This document shows positions 1-7,636 of a stretch of DNA of 13,514 nt, one piece after another; position 1 is the stretch's first letter; each line of letters opens with the position of its first letter. The notes below the pieces were generated by a model. The model was not told the DNA's origin. It worked only from the letters and a program-made list of their open reading frames with translations, and made no database searches. Source of the stretch: DRYM01 sp964564025. GTDB lineage: Archaea; Thermoproteota; Thermoprotei_A; EX4484-217-1. Position numbers and translations under genes: made by a program. Location: the NCBI GenBank assembly GCA_964564025.1, contig CAZLZO010000038.1, forward strand, positions 1 through 13,514, in the 5' to 3' direction.

Positions 1-2
1 TG

Positions 3-749
3 CTTAAATTAGTTAGACTAGAAGGCTATGAGAAAAGAAAGCCTCATCAACTAAGCGGAGGTGAAGCACAAAGAATAGCTATTGCTAGAGCTCTAGTTAT
101 TGATCCCAAAGTATTATTGTTTGACGAGCCATTAGGACACTTAGATGCTAAGTTGAGAGAGGAATTGAAATTCGAAATCCGTAGAATACAAAAGGAAACA
201 GGAAAAACCGCGATATATGTGACGCATGATCAAGGAGAGGCTTTCGCAATAGCAGACTACATATACGTACTTCACAATGGAAGTATTGAGCAAAAAGGAA
301 CACCTATAGAGCTATATGCTAATCCTCTCTCACCATTCATAGCTGACTTTATAGGGTCAAGTAACTTCATCGAGGGAGTTATAGAGGACATTGATAAAAG
401 TAAATACCTTGCGAAGATAAGTGCAGGATCTCTTGTTTTAAAAGCTCATGTCAGAGGAGATCTTAAGCCCCGTAGCAAAGTGATAGTATCTGTTAGGCCT
501 GAGGACATTAGTGTGGCGAGAAGTATTGAGGAACTTAAACTACTTAAAGAAAAACATCTCAATGTAATTAAGGGGACACTTATTAGGAAAATATTTGTGG
601 GACCATACCTTAGGCTTGAAATTGACATAGGCTATAAAGAGCCCATAAAGGTTGACATATATGGTGAGAGAAGATTTAAGTACATGAATCTTGATACGGG
701 TTCAAGAATATATGTTGCCTTCGATAGGGCAATAGTTTTTAAGAAGTAA
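3..749 (+). CDS. ABC importer ATP-binding subunit, PotA/MalK-like, 5' end cut by window edge
   Basis: The reading frame is open from base 3 and runs 248 residues to a TAA, so the gene starts before the window. The visible part begins just before the ABC signature LSGGEAQR (residues 17-24), followed by Walker B with its catalytic glutamate (LLFDEP, about 38-43), a D-loop (GHLD) and the switch histidine in VTHDQ (75). The Walker A half lies upstream and is not seen. About 125 residues after the nucleotide-binding domain look like the TOBE domain typical of MalK/PotA/FbpC ATPases. It should energise import through the two permeases encoded at 1750-3419. It is on the opposite strand from those genes and converges on them, and its last 11 bases overlap the end of the exported-protein gene. 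Family is certain; pairing with this importer is inferred from proximity. Confidence 0.93.
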   Translation, partial: LKLVRLEGYEKRKPHQLSGGEAQRIAIARALVIDPKVLLFDEPLGHLDAKLREELKFEIRRIQKETGKTAIYVTHDQGEAFAIADYIYVLHNGSIEQKGTPIELYANPLSPFIADFIGSSNFIEGVIEDIDKSKYLAKISAGSLVLKAHVRGDLKPRSKVIVSVRPEDISVARSIEELKLLKEKHLNVIKGTLIRKIFVGPYLRLEIDIGYKEPIKVDIYGERRFKYMNLDTGSRIYVAFDRAIVFKK

Positions 750-1728
750 ACAGAACTATACTAATTACATAACTATTTAGTATAGCTTTATTAATCCTTA
801 CTAAGTGACAGCTGAAGTTCTTTGGAGCGTATATGCATTTTTCCATGTTCATTGGCTCATTATTTAACAATATGGCTTTTACCCTCCAACTACTAGGGGT
901 TACAACATAGATTACTGATGGCGATGTGAAACCGAATGTAAGATTGTAAGTAATAAAGCTCTCACCATAACACGGGGTAACAATACCTGAATATGCTATA
1001 GTGACTCCATTAGCGTATTCAGGCCACTCAGTAACATTCACTAAATAATATCTTAATACATCTTTTACAATAATTAAGTCAGAAATGTTCTTATCAACAA
1101 TATATGTTCCATAATTTCGTAATGGCCACCATACATTGTCTCTTGGTGTAACAAGTTTAATAAATACTTGTAATTCTAAATAATCTTTCATTAAGTTGAA
1201 ATTACGTATATGTGGGGCAATGAAAATTTTATATTTTAACTTATGTGGAGCTTTAATGAACCAATGCCATATTTTAACATATGTTTTATTGATAAAAAAT
1301 ATCTCTATGGCTTCGCTTTTCAGAATAGGCATTATAGTGCATCCTAGGGAGAAATAGAAAGTTTCATTAATTACAGTAACATCGTCTGTAATAATTATGT
1401 TTCCCTCTAGCTCTTTTGCCTCCTTCGTCTGGTCACGTACCTTTGCTTTAATTATGGCTTTTTCGCCTGAAGAAGACATGTTATATATTTTAAAATATTT
1501 TGAAGGATTAATTATCGCTTTTAACTTTGAATAATTCAATGAGTCATTAATTACTATTTTAATTTCATCATTTACTGATAAACATGTGTCTTTCGATTCT
1601 ACAGTAATGTAGTGGCTTGCTTCTTTCCAGTATCCTATAGGTATGTTTGCTAAAGTTATTGATGTAAAAAGAAACATCGAAATAATCAAAACTATAATTT
1701 TAATATTTCTTGAAGTACTTTCTGGCAT
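739..1728 (-). CDS. exported protein of unknown function in the ABC transporter operon
   Basis: This 329-residue protein is not recognised. A hydrophobic segment at about residues 8-27 follows a short charged N-terminus and looks like a signal peptide or membrane anchor. The rest is mostly polar and beta-like, with many N-x-S/T sequons and five scattered cysteines, which suits a protein on the outside of an archaeal cell. A short hydrophobic stretch ends the protein (VISIVLF). The ATG start has a GGTGAT Shine-Dalgarno site three bases upstream. It begins 21 bases after the permease 2 stop on the same strand, so it is probably co-transcribed, and an accessory role in uptake is possible but unproven. 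Its 3' end overlaps the convergent ATPase gene by 11 bases. Confidence 0.8.
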   Translation of the reverse strand: MPESTSRNIKIIVLIISMFLFTSITLANIPIGYWKEASHYITVESKDTCLSVNDEIKIVINDSLNYSKLKAIINPSKYFKIYNMSSSGEKAIIKAKVRDQTKEAKELEGNIIITDDVTVINETFYFSLGCTIMPILKSEAIEIFFINKTYVKIWHWFIKAPHKLKYKIFIAPHIRNFNLMKDYLELQVFIKLVTPRDNVWWPLRNYGTYIVDKNISDLIIVKDVLRYYLVNVTEWPEYANGVTIAYSGIVTPCYGESFITYNLTFGFTSPSVIYVVTPSSWRVKAILLNNEPMNMEKCIYAPKNFSCHLVRINKAILNSYVISIVLFTS

Positions 1729-1749
1729 GTAATCACCTAAGTAAAAATG

Positions 1750-2562
1750 TTAGAAGGAAAAGCCACCTAGATACTTTGTTCCAAGGGTCTTCAAATATAG
1801 CAGCATTACACCAAATGTAGCTAGTTGCAATATTGATGCTTCCGCAGCTACCCTACCTAAGAGGCCCCACCATCTAATGTCAGAATATAGCTTCACAGCT
1901 AAGAGGTCTATACTTGGTCCTGTGATGAAAAGTGGGAGTAAATAGTTATTTATACTCCACACGAACGTTAGAAGAAAGCCACTGAAAATTCCTGGCCCTA
2001 TAAGGGGCAATACAACTCTAATTATTGTTTGAAATGGTGTTGCACCAAGGGTTTTTGCCGCTTCTTCATATGTTGGATCAAGACTCTTTATAGATACTAA
2101 AAGAGGCAATAACATCATAGGATAACTTGTTGATGCTAGTCCGAGTACCGTACCATGCAATGTACCATAGAGCTTGTAGTATCTAAAATAAACTGCTGAT
2201 AATCCGACTCCTGCAACCACGTCAGGTGTAAACATAGGTGCAACAAGTATTGCGACAAGTAGTTTTTTAAACTTAAAATCATATTTGCTAAGAATATACG
2301 CTGGCGGAAACGCTATAATGAAATCTAAAAGTGAAACGAGAAAACCCACCATTAGAGAGTTGCCTAGCGCTTTCCAATAATCTTCAGTAATTTCCGAGAA
2401 AAACTTTAACCCAACAAACTCTATACCTGTGGGTTTTCTTAATGTAATTGCTCTATAAAATATGAAGACGAAGGGCGAGATTATAATGAACATTATCAAT
2501 ATTATGTAAATTATTTTGGCCAATATATGCAAGTTTATTTTTTCAAGCTTAAACTTAATCAT
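1750..2562 (-). CDS. ABC importer permease, PotC/ModB-like (permease 2)
   Basis: This 270-residue inner-membrane permease has about six hydrophobic segments, the first near residues 14-36. The cytoplasmic EAA loop that docks on the ATPase is clear at about residues 166-190, reading EEAAKTLGATPFQTIIRVVL and then a PL..PGI ending. This places it in the binding-protein-dependent transport family, closest in organisation to PotC-type permeases of the spermidine, iron and sulfate/molybdate group. Its ATG overlaps the stop of the upstream permease by one base (TAATG), indicating translational coupling. A GGTG Shine-Dalgarno site lies eight bases upstream. It should form a heterodimer with the protein of 2562-3419. 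The substrate cannot be read from the sequence. Confidence 0.93.
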   Translation of the reverse strand: MIKFKLEKINLHILAKIIYIILIMFIIISPFVFIFYRAITLRKPTGIEFVGLKFFSEITEDYWKALGNSLMVGFLVSLLDFIIAFPPAYILSKYDFKFKKLLVAILVAPMFTPDVVAGVGLSAVYFRYYKLYGTLHGTVLGLASTSYPMMLLPLLVSIKSLDPTYEEAAKTLGATPFQTIIRVVLPLIGPGIFSGFLLTFVWSINNYLLPLFITGPSIDLLAVKLYSDIRWWGLLGRVAAEASILQLATFGVMLLYLKTLGTKYLGGFSF

Positions 2563-3419
2563 TACTTAAACACCTTCGTTATCTTAAATGTAAGGTATGA
2601 TGTAAATATAGTCATTAAAGTAAGTATTACAGCTAATGCAGCTGCAATACCGTAATTATGGATTTGCAAAGTTAAGTGAACTATTTTCACAGTGATAACA
2701 TTGCCTGCCTCAAGCCCTCCGAGAAGTAATGGTATTAAGTAACCGCCTAAGTTCCATCCGAAACACGCTAGGAAACCAGCTATTGCGCCTGGTAATGTAA
2801 GAGGCAAAATTACCTTAAAGAACATTTTAACAGGTGTAGCTCCAAGAGTTAAAGCAGCCTCCTCTAAGGTAGGGCTTATTTCTTGTAGACTTGATGAAAT
2901 GTAAAGAACCATGAATGGTAAAGTAAATATAGAGAATCCTAGTATTACAGCGTAATGCGTATAGAGAATTTGCTTATATGTTATTCCAAATATGTTGTAG
3001 AATATGTCGAATAATCCCCCCGGAAGAAACATATTCCATAAACCATACGATATATATAAATCGCCAAAGTATGGGAATACTAGGGAGGCCCTAATGATGT
3101 TTTGAAACGGTATCTTTTTTCTTACAAGCAAATATGCTAAAGGATAACCGAGTAATAGATCTAGGAGAGCAGCAGAAAATGGGAGAATAATAGAGTTTCT
3201 TATGCTCTGAACATACATTGAAAATACTTCTTCATAATTTTTAAAACCAACAAATACTGACGATCCTAAAATGAAAGTATCCTTTAATGTTAAGCTTATG
3301 ATAAATATGTGAATTATTGGAATTACCCAGAATAACGTTATATATACTATTGTCGGAACTAGTGCTAAATACATTACTACTCTATAAATCCAGCTTTTGG
3401 TTACCTTAAACGGCAACAC
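2562..3419 (-). CDS. ABC importer permease, PotB-like (permease 1)
   Basis: This 285-residue permease has about six hydrophobic segments and an EAA loop at about residues 186-212 (EEAALTLGATPVKMFFKVIL, then PLTLPG), and is the PotB-like partner of the next gene. The N-terminal segment (18-42) and the loop after it match the longer first subunit of such pairs. The start is uncertain: GTG at 3419 lies only two bases after a strong AGGGAAGGG Shine-Dalgarno stretch, whereas TTG at 3416 would give slightly better spacing and remove one residue. The gene begins 113 bases after the binding-protein gene, in a gap that appears to hold a terminator and a new promoter, so it may be expressed at a lower level. 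Confidence 0.92.
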   Translation of the reverse strand: MLPFKVTKSWIYRVVMYLALVPTIVYITLFWVIPIIHIFIISLTLKDTFILGSSVFVGFKNYEEVFSMYVQSIRNSIILPFSAALLDLLLGYPLAYLLVRKKIPFQNIIRASLVFPYFGDLYISYGLWNMFLPGGLFDIFYNIFGITYKQILYTHYAVILGFSIFTLPFMVLYISSSLQEISPTLEEAALTLGATPVKMFFKVILPLTLPGAIAGFLACFGWNLGGYLIPLLLGGLEAGNVITVKIVHLTLQIHNYGIAAALAVILTLMTIFTSYLTFKITKVFK

Positions 3420-3468
3420 TTCCCTTCCCTATATGATTGACTTACCGACTATACTAACTATGTGGCTA

Positions 3469-3489
3469 AGTATTTATGTTTAAAGTAAA
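3469..3489 (-). promoter_or_regulatory. possible TATA box for the permease genes
   Basis: The minus strand reads ACTTTAAACATAAATA about 55-65 bases before the permease 1 start, preceded by a short purine/pyrimidine tract that could act as BRE. This is a plausible archaeal core promoter giving the permeases their own transcript. AT-rich background makes such matches common. Confidence 0.3.
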
Positions 3490-3498
3490 AGGAGTTGT

Positions 3499-3517
3499 TA
3501 GAAAAATATTTTATAAG
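3499..3517 (-). terminator. possible U-tract terminator after the binding-protein gene
   Basis: About 16-34 bases after the binding-protein stop, the minus strand reads AAAATATTTTTC, a short T-rich run of the kind that ends archaeal transcripts without a hairpin. It would separate abundant binding-protein mRNA from the permease genes. Judged by eye only. Confidence 0.35.
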
Positions 3518-3532
3518 TTTATTTCGCCATTT

Positions 3533-4807
3533 CTAGGTTAAGCCAGCGTATTGTTTGTACAAATTAGACCATTCTTCAGTATGCTCCTCTATGTACTCGT
3601 AATCTGGGAAGACATACCATTCGTACATTTTATCTAATGGATATGGGTATATCTTTGAATATATCGGCTTAATCCAGTCTGGTAGTAAGTCGAAGTTAGT
3701 GTCGTTTAGCAAGTTCTGATGTAACATCAGGAAGTCTTCCTTAGATTCTCTGTATTCTGGGTAATCCAGTGCGAACCAGAACTCTGGACTCATCAGAAAG
3801 TCTATGAATATCTGTGCTAATACTGGATGTTTTGCGTTCTTCGGTATCCAAGCGATACCGGGTATGAATACGCTGCCTTGTGGTTGTGCAACTCTCTCTA
3901 TTGGATAGCCTTTTGCAGCCTCAACTGGCGCTAAGTACCACCACCAAGCAACAGCCCAGGCTTCTCCGCGCTCTAAATACTCTATTATTTCTGCTTCCGA
4001 AACAGTGTATCTTAGTACATTAGGATGTATTTTCTCAGCAGCAAATTTTATTACTTCCGTCATTTCTTGCGGGCTCTTGTAGTTCTTACCCATAGCTAGA
4101 GCTAAGTTTACCAGGAAGTTGGCGAAATGAACGGTTCCAGGTGTTGGCAATATGACATGTCCTTTCAATCTAGGATCGGCTAAGTCCGCATAGTCTTCAA
4201 TCCATCCGGCTTTCTCGGTATTGACAAGTAGACCTGCGGTGTCTATTGCTTGGAAAACTACGCTATATGGCTGGAACTGTAGAAAGAAAGAATGCACGTA
4301 TTTAAGGTTAGGCATCAGCGGATTTCCCACATATATTGCTGCTTCAATGGCGTTGGCTTTCTTTGCTCTGAAGAAGTATGGGGCTTCAATGGCTACAACA
4401 TCGTATGGTGCTGGCTGTCCAGCTTTCACAGCCTGTAATACTGATGAAACAATAACTTCTGGTTCTTGAGTACCTATCCACTTAACCTCTATATCGACAC
4501 CCCAACGTTCCTTAACATAATTCTTGAATGCTGGCACATGGTATGTTTCAACTAAGCCACCATATGTCCAATCAGCTACAATAATCGTACCTTCCTTCTT
4601 TATTTCCTCTTTAATTTCATTTTCACTCATCCATTTGTCTAAAATAGGTACATAGTATAGCTTCTCAGCTTTGGGCGTTACGGTCTGAGTTGGTGAAGTT
4701 TGGGCAGGCTGCATAGGTCTTGTCCAACCTGCTATGGCTAATATTAACACCAGCACAACCAATATCAACAAAATTGATTCAAGCTTGGTAAGGGCCTTAA
4801 TGGCCAT
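3533..4807 (-). CDS. ABC importer solute-binding protein, spermidine/iron (PotD/Fbp)-like, membrane-anchored
   Basis: This 424-residue extracellular binding protein has a hydrophobic anchor at about residues 11-28, then a Pro/Thr-rich linker (29-46) of the kind that tethers archaeal binding proteins to the membrane; no lipobox cysteine is seen. The mature domain starts with EGTIIVADW (72-80) and contains a hinge-type segment GLLVNTEKA...ADLADPRLKGHVILP (192-221), characteristic of the family 1/6/8 solute-binding fold used for polyamines, Fe(III) and some sugars or phosphonates. The ligand side is rich in aromatics (AWWWYLAP, 287-294). The ATG start has an AGGTGGA Shine-Dalgarno site about seven bases upstream and a good TATA box behind it. 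It is first in the importer block. The ligand is unknown; the amino-sugar genes across the divergent gap are the only hint. Confidence 0.9.
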   Translation of the reverse strand: MAIKALTKLESILLILVVLVLILAIAGWTRPMQPAQTSPTQTVTPKAEKLYYVPILDKWMSENEIKEEIKKEGTIIVADWTYGGLVETYHVPAFKNYVKERWGVDIEVKWIGTQEPEVIVSSVLQAVKAGQPAPYDVVAIEAPYFFRAKKANAIEAAIYVGNPLMPNLKYVHSFFLQFQPYSVVFQAIDTAGLLVNTEKAGWIEDYADLADPRLKGHVILPTPGTVHFANFLVNLALAMGKNYKSPQEMTEVIKFAAEKIHPNVLRYTVSEAEIIEYLERGEAWAVAWWWYLAPVEAAKGYPIERVAQPQGSVFIPGIAWIPKNAKHPVLAQIFIDFLMSPEFWFALDYPEYRESKEDFLMLHQNLLNDTNFDLLPDWIKPIYSKIYPYPLDKMYEWYVFPDYEYIEEHTEEWSNLYKQYAGLT

Positions 4808-4840
4808 AAGACGTCCACCTAATTGTATTAATATTTTTTC

Positions 4841-4856
4841 CAGTTATATAAAAATT
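4841..4856 (-). promoter_or_regulatory. TATA box of the binding-protein gene
   Basis: The minus strand reads TTTTTATATAACTGG about 37-47 bases before the ATG. Initiation about 25 bases downstream of the box would give a leader of roughly 15-20 bases that still includes the AGGTGGA ribosome site. Position, sequence and leader length agree, which makes this the best promoter in the window. Confidence 0.5.
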
Positions 4857-4948
4857 ATCATAGGGATCCCTTGCTGTGTATTAAATTAATGCCTTTAATG
4901 ATGACATATTTAAATAGTTTCTTCTAATTATGTATTTGACAAGTTTAT

Positions 4949-4985
4949 GTTCATTCGAGTACAAGAAGAAATATCGTTCATTCGA
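4949..4985. repeat. direct repeat GTTCATTCGA x2 in the divergent promoter region
   Basis: The ten-base word GTTCATTCGA occurs at 4949-4958 and again at 4976-4985, 27 bases apart (about two and a half helical turns), inside the 279-base gap between the divergent binding-protein and glmS genes. Two exact copies in a regulatory gap suggest a tandem operator that could control both directions. No regulator gene is visible nearby. Confidence 0.4.
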
Positions 4986-5023
4986 AAAGCATTATTACTT
5001 AGCTATAATTTTAACCTCAACTT

Positions 5024-5036
5024 AACTATATATTAG
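5024..5036 (+). promoter_or_regulatory. possible TATA box of the glmS-like gene
   Basis: AACTATATATTAG lies about 50-60 bases before the GTG start. Initiation about 25 bases later would fall near 5055-5060 and leave the ribosome site at 5072-5077 inside a short leader. The region is AT-rich, so this is a fair rather than firm match. Confidence 0.4.
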
Positions 5037-5086
5037 ATAGCATTGCTTAAGATATTATAGAACAGACGGTTGGAGATGACTTAAGA

Positions 5087-6904
5087 GTGGGTGGTATTTT
5101 CGGCTGTATATGTAAAAATACTATTAAGGAGAACACCATTATTGAAGGTCTAAAGAGACTACTGTACCGAGGGCATGATGGGGCTGGTGTTGCATTTCTA
5201 AGCAAGGAAGGAAAGATTATAATTAGAAAAGCGGCAGGACATTTAGAACAAGTCGCAAGGAAGGTTGATTTAGCTCATATACCATCAAAAGTGGCTCTCA
5301 GCCATACCAGATATGCTAGTAGAGGATGGCCCGTAGATGAAAATACTCATCCACTTACAGACTGCTATAATAGGGTTGCTGTTGTTGGTGATGGAATAAT
5401 AGAAAACTTCGAAGAGATAAGAGAAGAACTTGTAGAAAAAGGACATAAATTTAAATCAAGAACGGATATTGAAGTGTTTGCTCATTTACTTGAAGAAACC
5501 TTGAGAAACAATGAACCTCTTAAGGCATTAGCTTTAGCAAGTAGGAAACTACGTGGTATTTACTCAATAGCGTTTCTCCTAGAGAAGAAAAACAAAATAT
5601 ATGTGCTAAATAAAGGACAACCTATGGTTATAGGTGTACGTGGGGATAAAGAATGTGTTTTTATTTCGAGTGACATACCAAGCCTACATGGATTTGCTGA
5701 TGAAGCATTGATTCTCGAGGAAAATATGGCTGCTGAAGTAGGCCTTGATGGAATAAGGGTAATTAATATTGAATCCTTAGCGGAAGTTAAGGAGATTCGA
5801 AGGAAAAGGGTGAAATACGCTATTGGAGTCATAGATAAAGCAGGCTATCCGCATTTCATGTTGAAAGAGATCTACGAAGCCCCCGAAGCTATTATTAGAA
5901 CAACTGCCACTCTTATGGAAAAGTACCTTAGGCTTGCATCAATGATAATTTACGGGGCAAAGAACGTTTATATAATAGGTAATGGTACAAGTCTTTATGC
6001 AGGTTTAGTTGCGTCATATTATTTTACAGATTTAGCTAATCTAAACGTTAATGTAGTTAGTGCTGCTGAATTCCCCTACTATGCGTTAGAAAATGTATCT
6101 ACTGGTACAGTAATATTAGCTATTAGTCAAAGTGGTGAAACAAGAGACGTTATTAACAGTATTAAGTTAGCTAAGCAACGTGGTGCCGTAATAGTTGGTG
6201 TAACCAACGTTGTTGGTTCAAGGTTAACGCTAGAATCAAATGTATACCTACCTGTGGGTGCAGGCCCTGAAATTGCTGTACCAGCAACGAAAACTTTCGT
6301 ATCTACACTAACAACGCTTGCTATTTTAGCAGCATATACGGGTCTTTACACGGGAACGGTAAATTCTAAAGCGATACCACAATTAATTAATGAATTAAGA
6401 GGGTTCGCCAAAGAACTAAGCACTAAGATGGAAATATTTGATAGAAGAGCTAGAGAAGTTGCCAATAAACTTTCTAAATGGAATAGCTTATATGTGGTAA
6501 GTAGCGGTGTAAACTATCCAATAGCATTAGAGGCAGCACTTAAGCTTAAAGAAGCAGCACTAATTCATGCCGAAGGAGTACAATTAGGAGAGTTAAAACA
6601 TGGACCCATGGTCCTTATTTCCAATGGTTATCCAATAATATTTATAAAGCCTTTTGAAACCTCAGCCATAGAGCTTTACAATCGTACGGTTAAAGAAGCT
6701 CTTAATAAAGGTGCTTTCATAATCACCATAACTCACGATGGAAAAGGTTATGGAGAACTCATAGAAACAATTAACGTTAACAACAGAATATTAGCGCCAA
6801 TAGCGTCGATTATTCCTTTACAGTTAATAGCATATAGAATAGGATGTATTAAAAATTTGCCGATCGATGCTCCTCCAGGACTAGCGAAAGCCATAACAAC
6901 ATAA
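5087..6904 (+). CDS. glmS: GlmS-like glucosamine-6-phosphate synthase lacking the glutaminase nucleophile
   Basis: GlmS makes glucosamine-6-phosphate from fructose-6-phosphate and glutamine. At 605 residues this protein is full length: an N-terminal class II glutamine amidotransferase domain (about 1-230) and two SIS isomerase domains (about 270-605). The isomerase site is complete: GNGTS at 298, SQSGE at 347, K486 and E489 in LKLKE, H505 in KHGP, and K601 in the C-terminal LAKAITT. The glutaminase site is not. The usual Met-Cys-Gly-Ile start is Met-Gly-Gly-Ile, so the catalytic N-terminal cysteine is missing, and relative to the family consensus W, H and oxyanion N are replaced by Tyr76, Arg79 and Asp102. 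Arg28, Arg75 and Asp127 remain. The GTG start is supported by GGAGAT ten bases upstream; no in-frame upstream start supplies a cysteine. It may use free ammonia or act as a deaminase. Confidence 0.93.
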   Translation: MGGIFGCICKNTIKENTIIEGLKRLLYRGHDGAGVAFLSKEGKIIIRKAAGHLEQVARKVDLAHIPSKVALSHTRYASRGWPVDENTHPLTDCYNRVAVVGDGIIENFEEIREELVEKGHKFKSRTDIEVFAHLLEETLRNNEPLKALALASRKLRGIYSIAFLLEKKNKIYVLNKGQPMVIGVRGDKECVFISSDIPSLHGFADEALILEENMAAEVGLDGIRVINIESLAEVKEIRRKRVKYAIGVIDKAGYPHFMLKEIYEAPEAIIRTTATLMEKYLRLASMIIYGAKNVYIIGNGTSLYAGLVASYYFTDLANLNVNVVSAAEFPYYALENVSTGTVILAISQSGETRDVINSIKLAKQRGAVIVGVTNVVGSRLTLESNVYLPVGAGPEIAVPATKTFVSTLTTLAILAAYTGLYTGTVNSKAIPQLINELRGFAKELSTKMEIFDRRAREVANKLSKWNSLYVVSSGVNYPIALEAALKLKEAALIHAEGVQLGELKHGPMVLISNGYPIIFIKPFETSAIELYNRTVKEALNKGAFIITITHDGKGYGELIETINVNNRILAPIASIIPLQLIAYRIGCIKNLPIDAPPGLAKAITT

Positions 6905-6913
6905 AATAAAGGC

Positions 6914-6937
6914 GTTATTCTTATTATTTCTTCTTAA
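6914..6937 (+). terminator. pyrimidine-rich terminator after the glmS-like gene
   Basis: Ten bases after the stop the coding strand becomes a T-rich tract of three to four T clusters (TTATTCTTATTATTTCTTCTT), typical of archaeal intrinsic termination. No stable hairpin precedes it. Confidence 0.4.
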
Positions 6938-7031
6938 TCATTATTAGACTTATTGTCCTTAACGCTACATAACGTTGAATCATTATCTCCCGTACCTATA
7001 ACAGCCTGAAACGGTAACTGTCCTAATAATT
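6938..7031. other. non-coding stretch between glmS-like gene and ATPase remnant
   Basis: Together with the two remnants and 7543-7636, this makes up the 732-base gap between the glmS-like and nagA-like genes. Short minus-strand frames (for example GQLPFQAVIGTGDNDSTL at about 6976-7029) look weakly protein-like, which would fit continued decay of an older gene, but none has a start and I cannot assign them. No RNA gene is apparent. Confidence 0.3.
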
Positions 7032-7370
7032 CTAGCTAACATAACAGCTAATTTTATAGTTAAAGCTAGAGTCGTTCGACATGTACTGTATTCGATATTT
7101 AGAAAAGAGTTTGGACAGCCCGTTTACGCCTTTAAGCATAGTGACATTAGCAACAGAAAACACTACACTTAAGTCTCCGACAGCAATACCCATATTTGCT
7201 CTAACTAATGCTTCAACATCATTTATTCTGCCATTAACCATTGCTACATTTCTGTAGGTTATTCTTTTAACTAGCTCCATTTTAAAAGGATCCATGCCGA
7301 CTAGTACTCCTTCAATATGGACGTTAGTTACAAGAACTGTTGAAAAACTCGTAGAGAAGAGTATGGAACC
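7032..7370 (-). pseudogene. remnant of a heavy-metal P-type ATPase
   Basis: An open minus-strand frame carries a decayed copy of the hinge region of a P1B-type metal-transporting ATPase. The stretch NVAMVNGRINDVEAL, then VRANMGIAVG and a VANVTMLKG segment (7092-7252) lines up with the family pattern VAMVGDGINDAPAL..A.VGIAIG......AD.VL. The invariant GDGIND has become NGRIND, losing the phosphatase-loop aspartate that binds magnesium. Just upstream, TVLVTNVHIEGVLVG resembles the part of the ATP-binding domain normally found about 80 residues earlier, so an internal deletion probably joined the two. The phosphorylation motif DKTGT, the metal-binding domain and all membrane segments are absent. 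It cannot be a working pump. The nearby ATG at 7295 is unlikely to be a true start. Confidence 0.65.
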
Positions 7371-7374
7371 TTAA

Positions 7375-7542
7375 GTATGGGCAAGTGCAAATGTTCCAGA
7401 AGGCATAGAGAGAAATAAGAAATATGCGGATAAAATAATGCCTGGCACTAATAAAACCAATATAGAGGGTTTAGATAAAAAAGTAGCTACTAAACTTTTC
7501 CAAATATTTTGGAATTTAATATATGGTGCATTAAGAATCTAA
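7375..7542 (+). pseudogene. unidentified open frame, probably a decayed gene fragment
   Basis: A plus-strand frame stays open for 55 codons before a TAA and has a protein-like composition (starting VWASANVPEGIERNKKYADK). The same frame is also open before a single TAA at 7372, with RTVEKLVEKSMEP just ahead of it, so one stop may interrupt a once longer gene. No start codon with a ribosome site is visible and I do not recognise the product. It partly overlaps the opposite-strand ATPase remnant. It may be nothing more than chance. Confidence 0.25.
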
Positions 7543-7636
7543 CGTCTTTGGATCTAATAAACATAAACTATGTAATTAGGAAATCTATTGTAAACTTTAT
7601 TCGAAGTGAACTATAATCTAATGTAATAGGTGGAAT

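Noticed and set aside
446..628. 60-codon minus-strand frame inside the ATPase gene
   Set aside because: It is the antisense shadow of the TOBE region; composition is Ser/Leu-rich and no ribosome site is present.
4221..4469. 82-codon plus-strand frame inside the binding-protein gene
   Set aside because: Antisense shadow of a well-supported gene, with no family resemblance.
5560..5832. 90-codon minus-strand frame inside the glmS-like gene
   Set aside because: Antisense shadow; the forward frame carries conserved motifs throughout.
6905..7636. Possible tRNA, small RNA or CRISPR in the long gene-poor gap
   Set aside because: No cloverleaf-like pairing, no T-loop consensus and no repeated units were found; the content is better explained by gene remnants.
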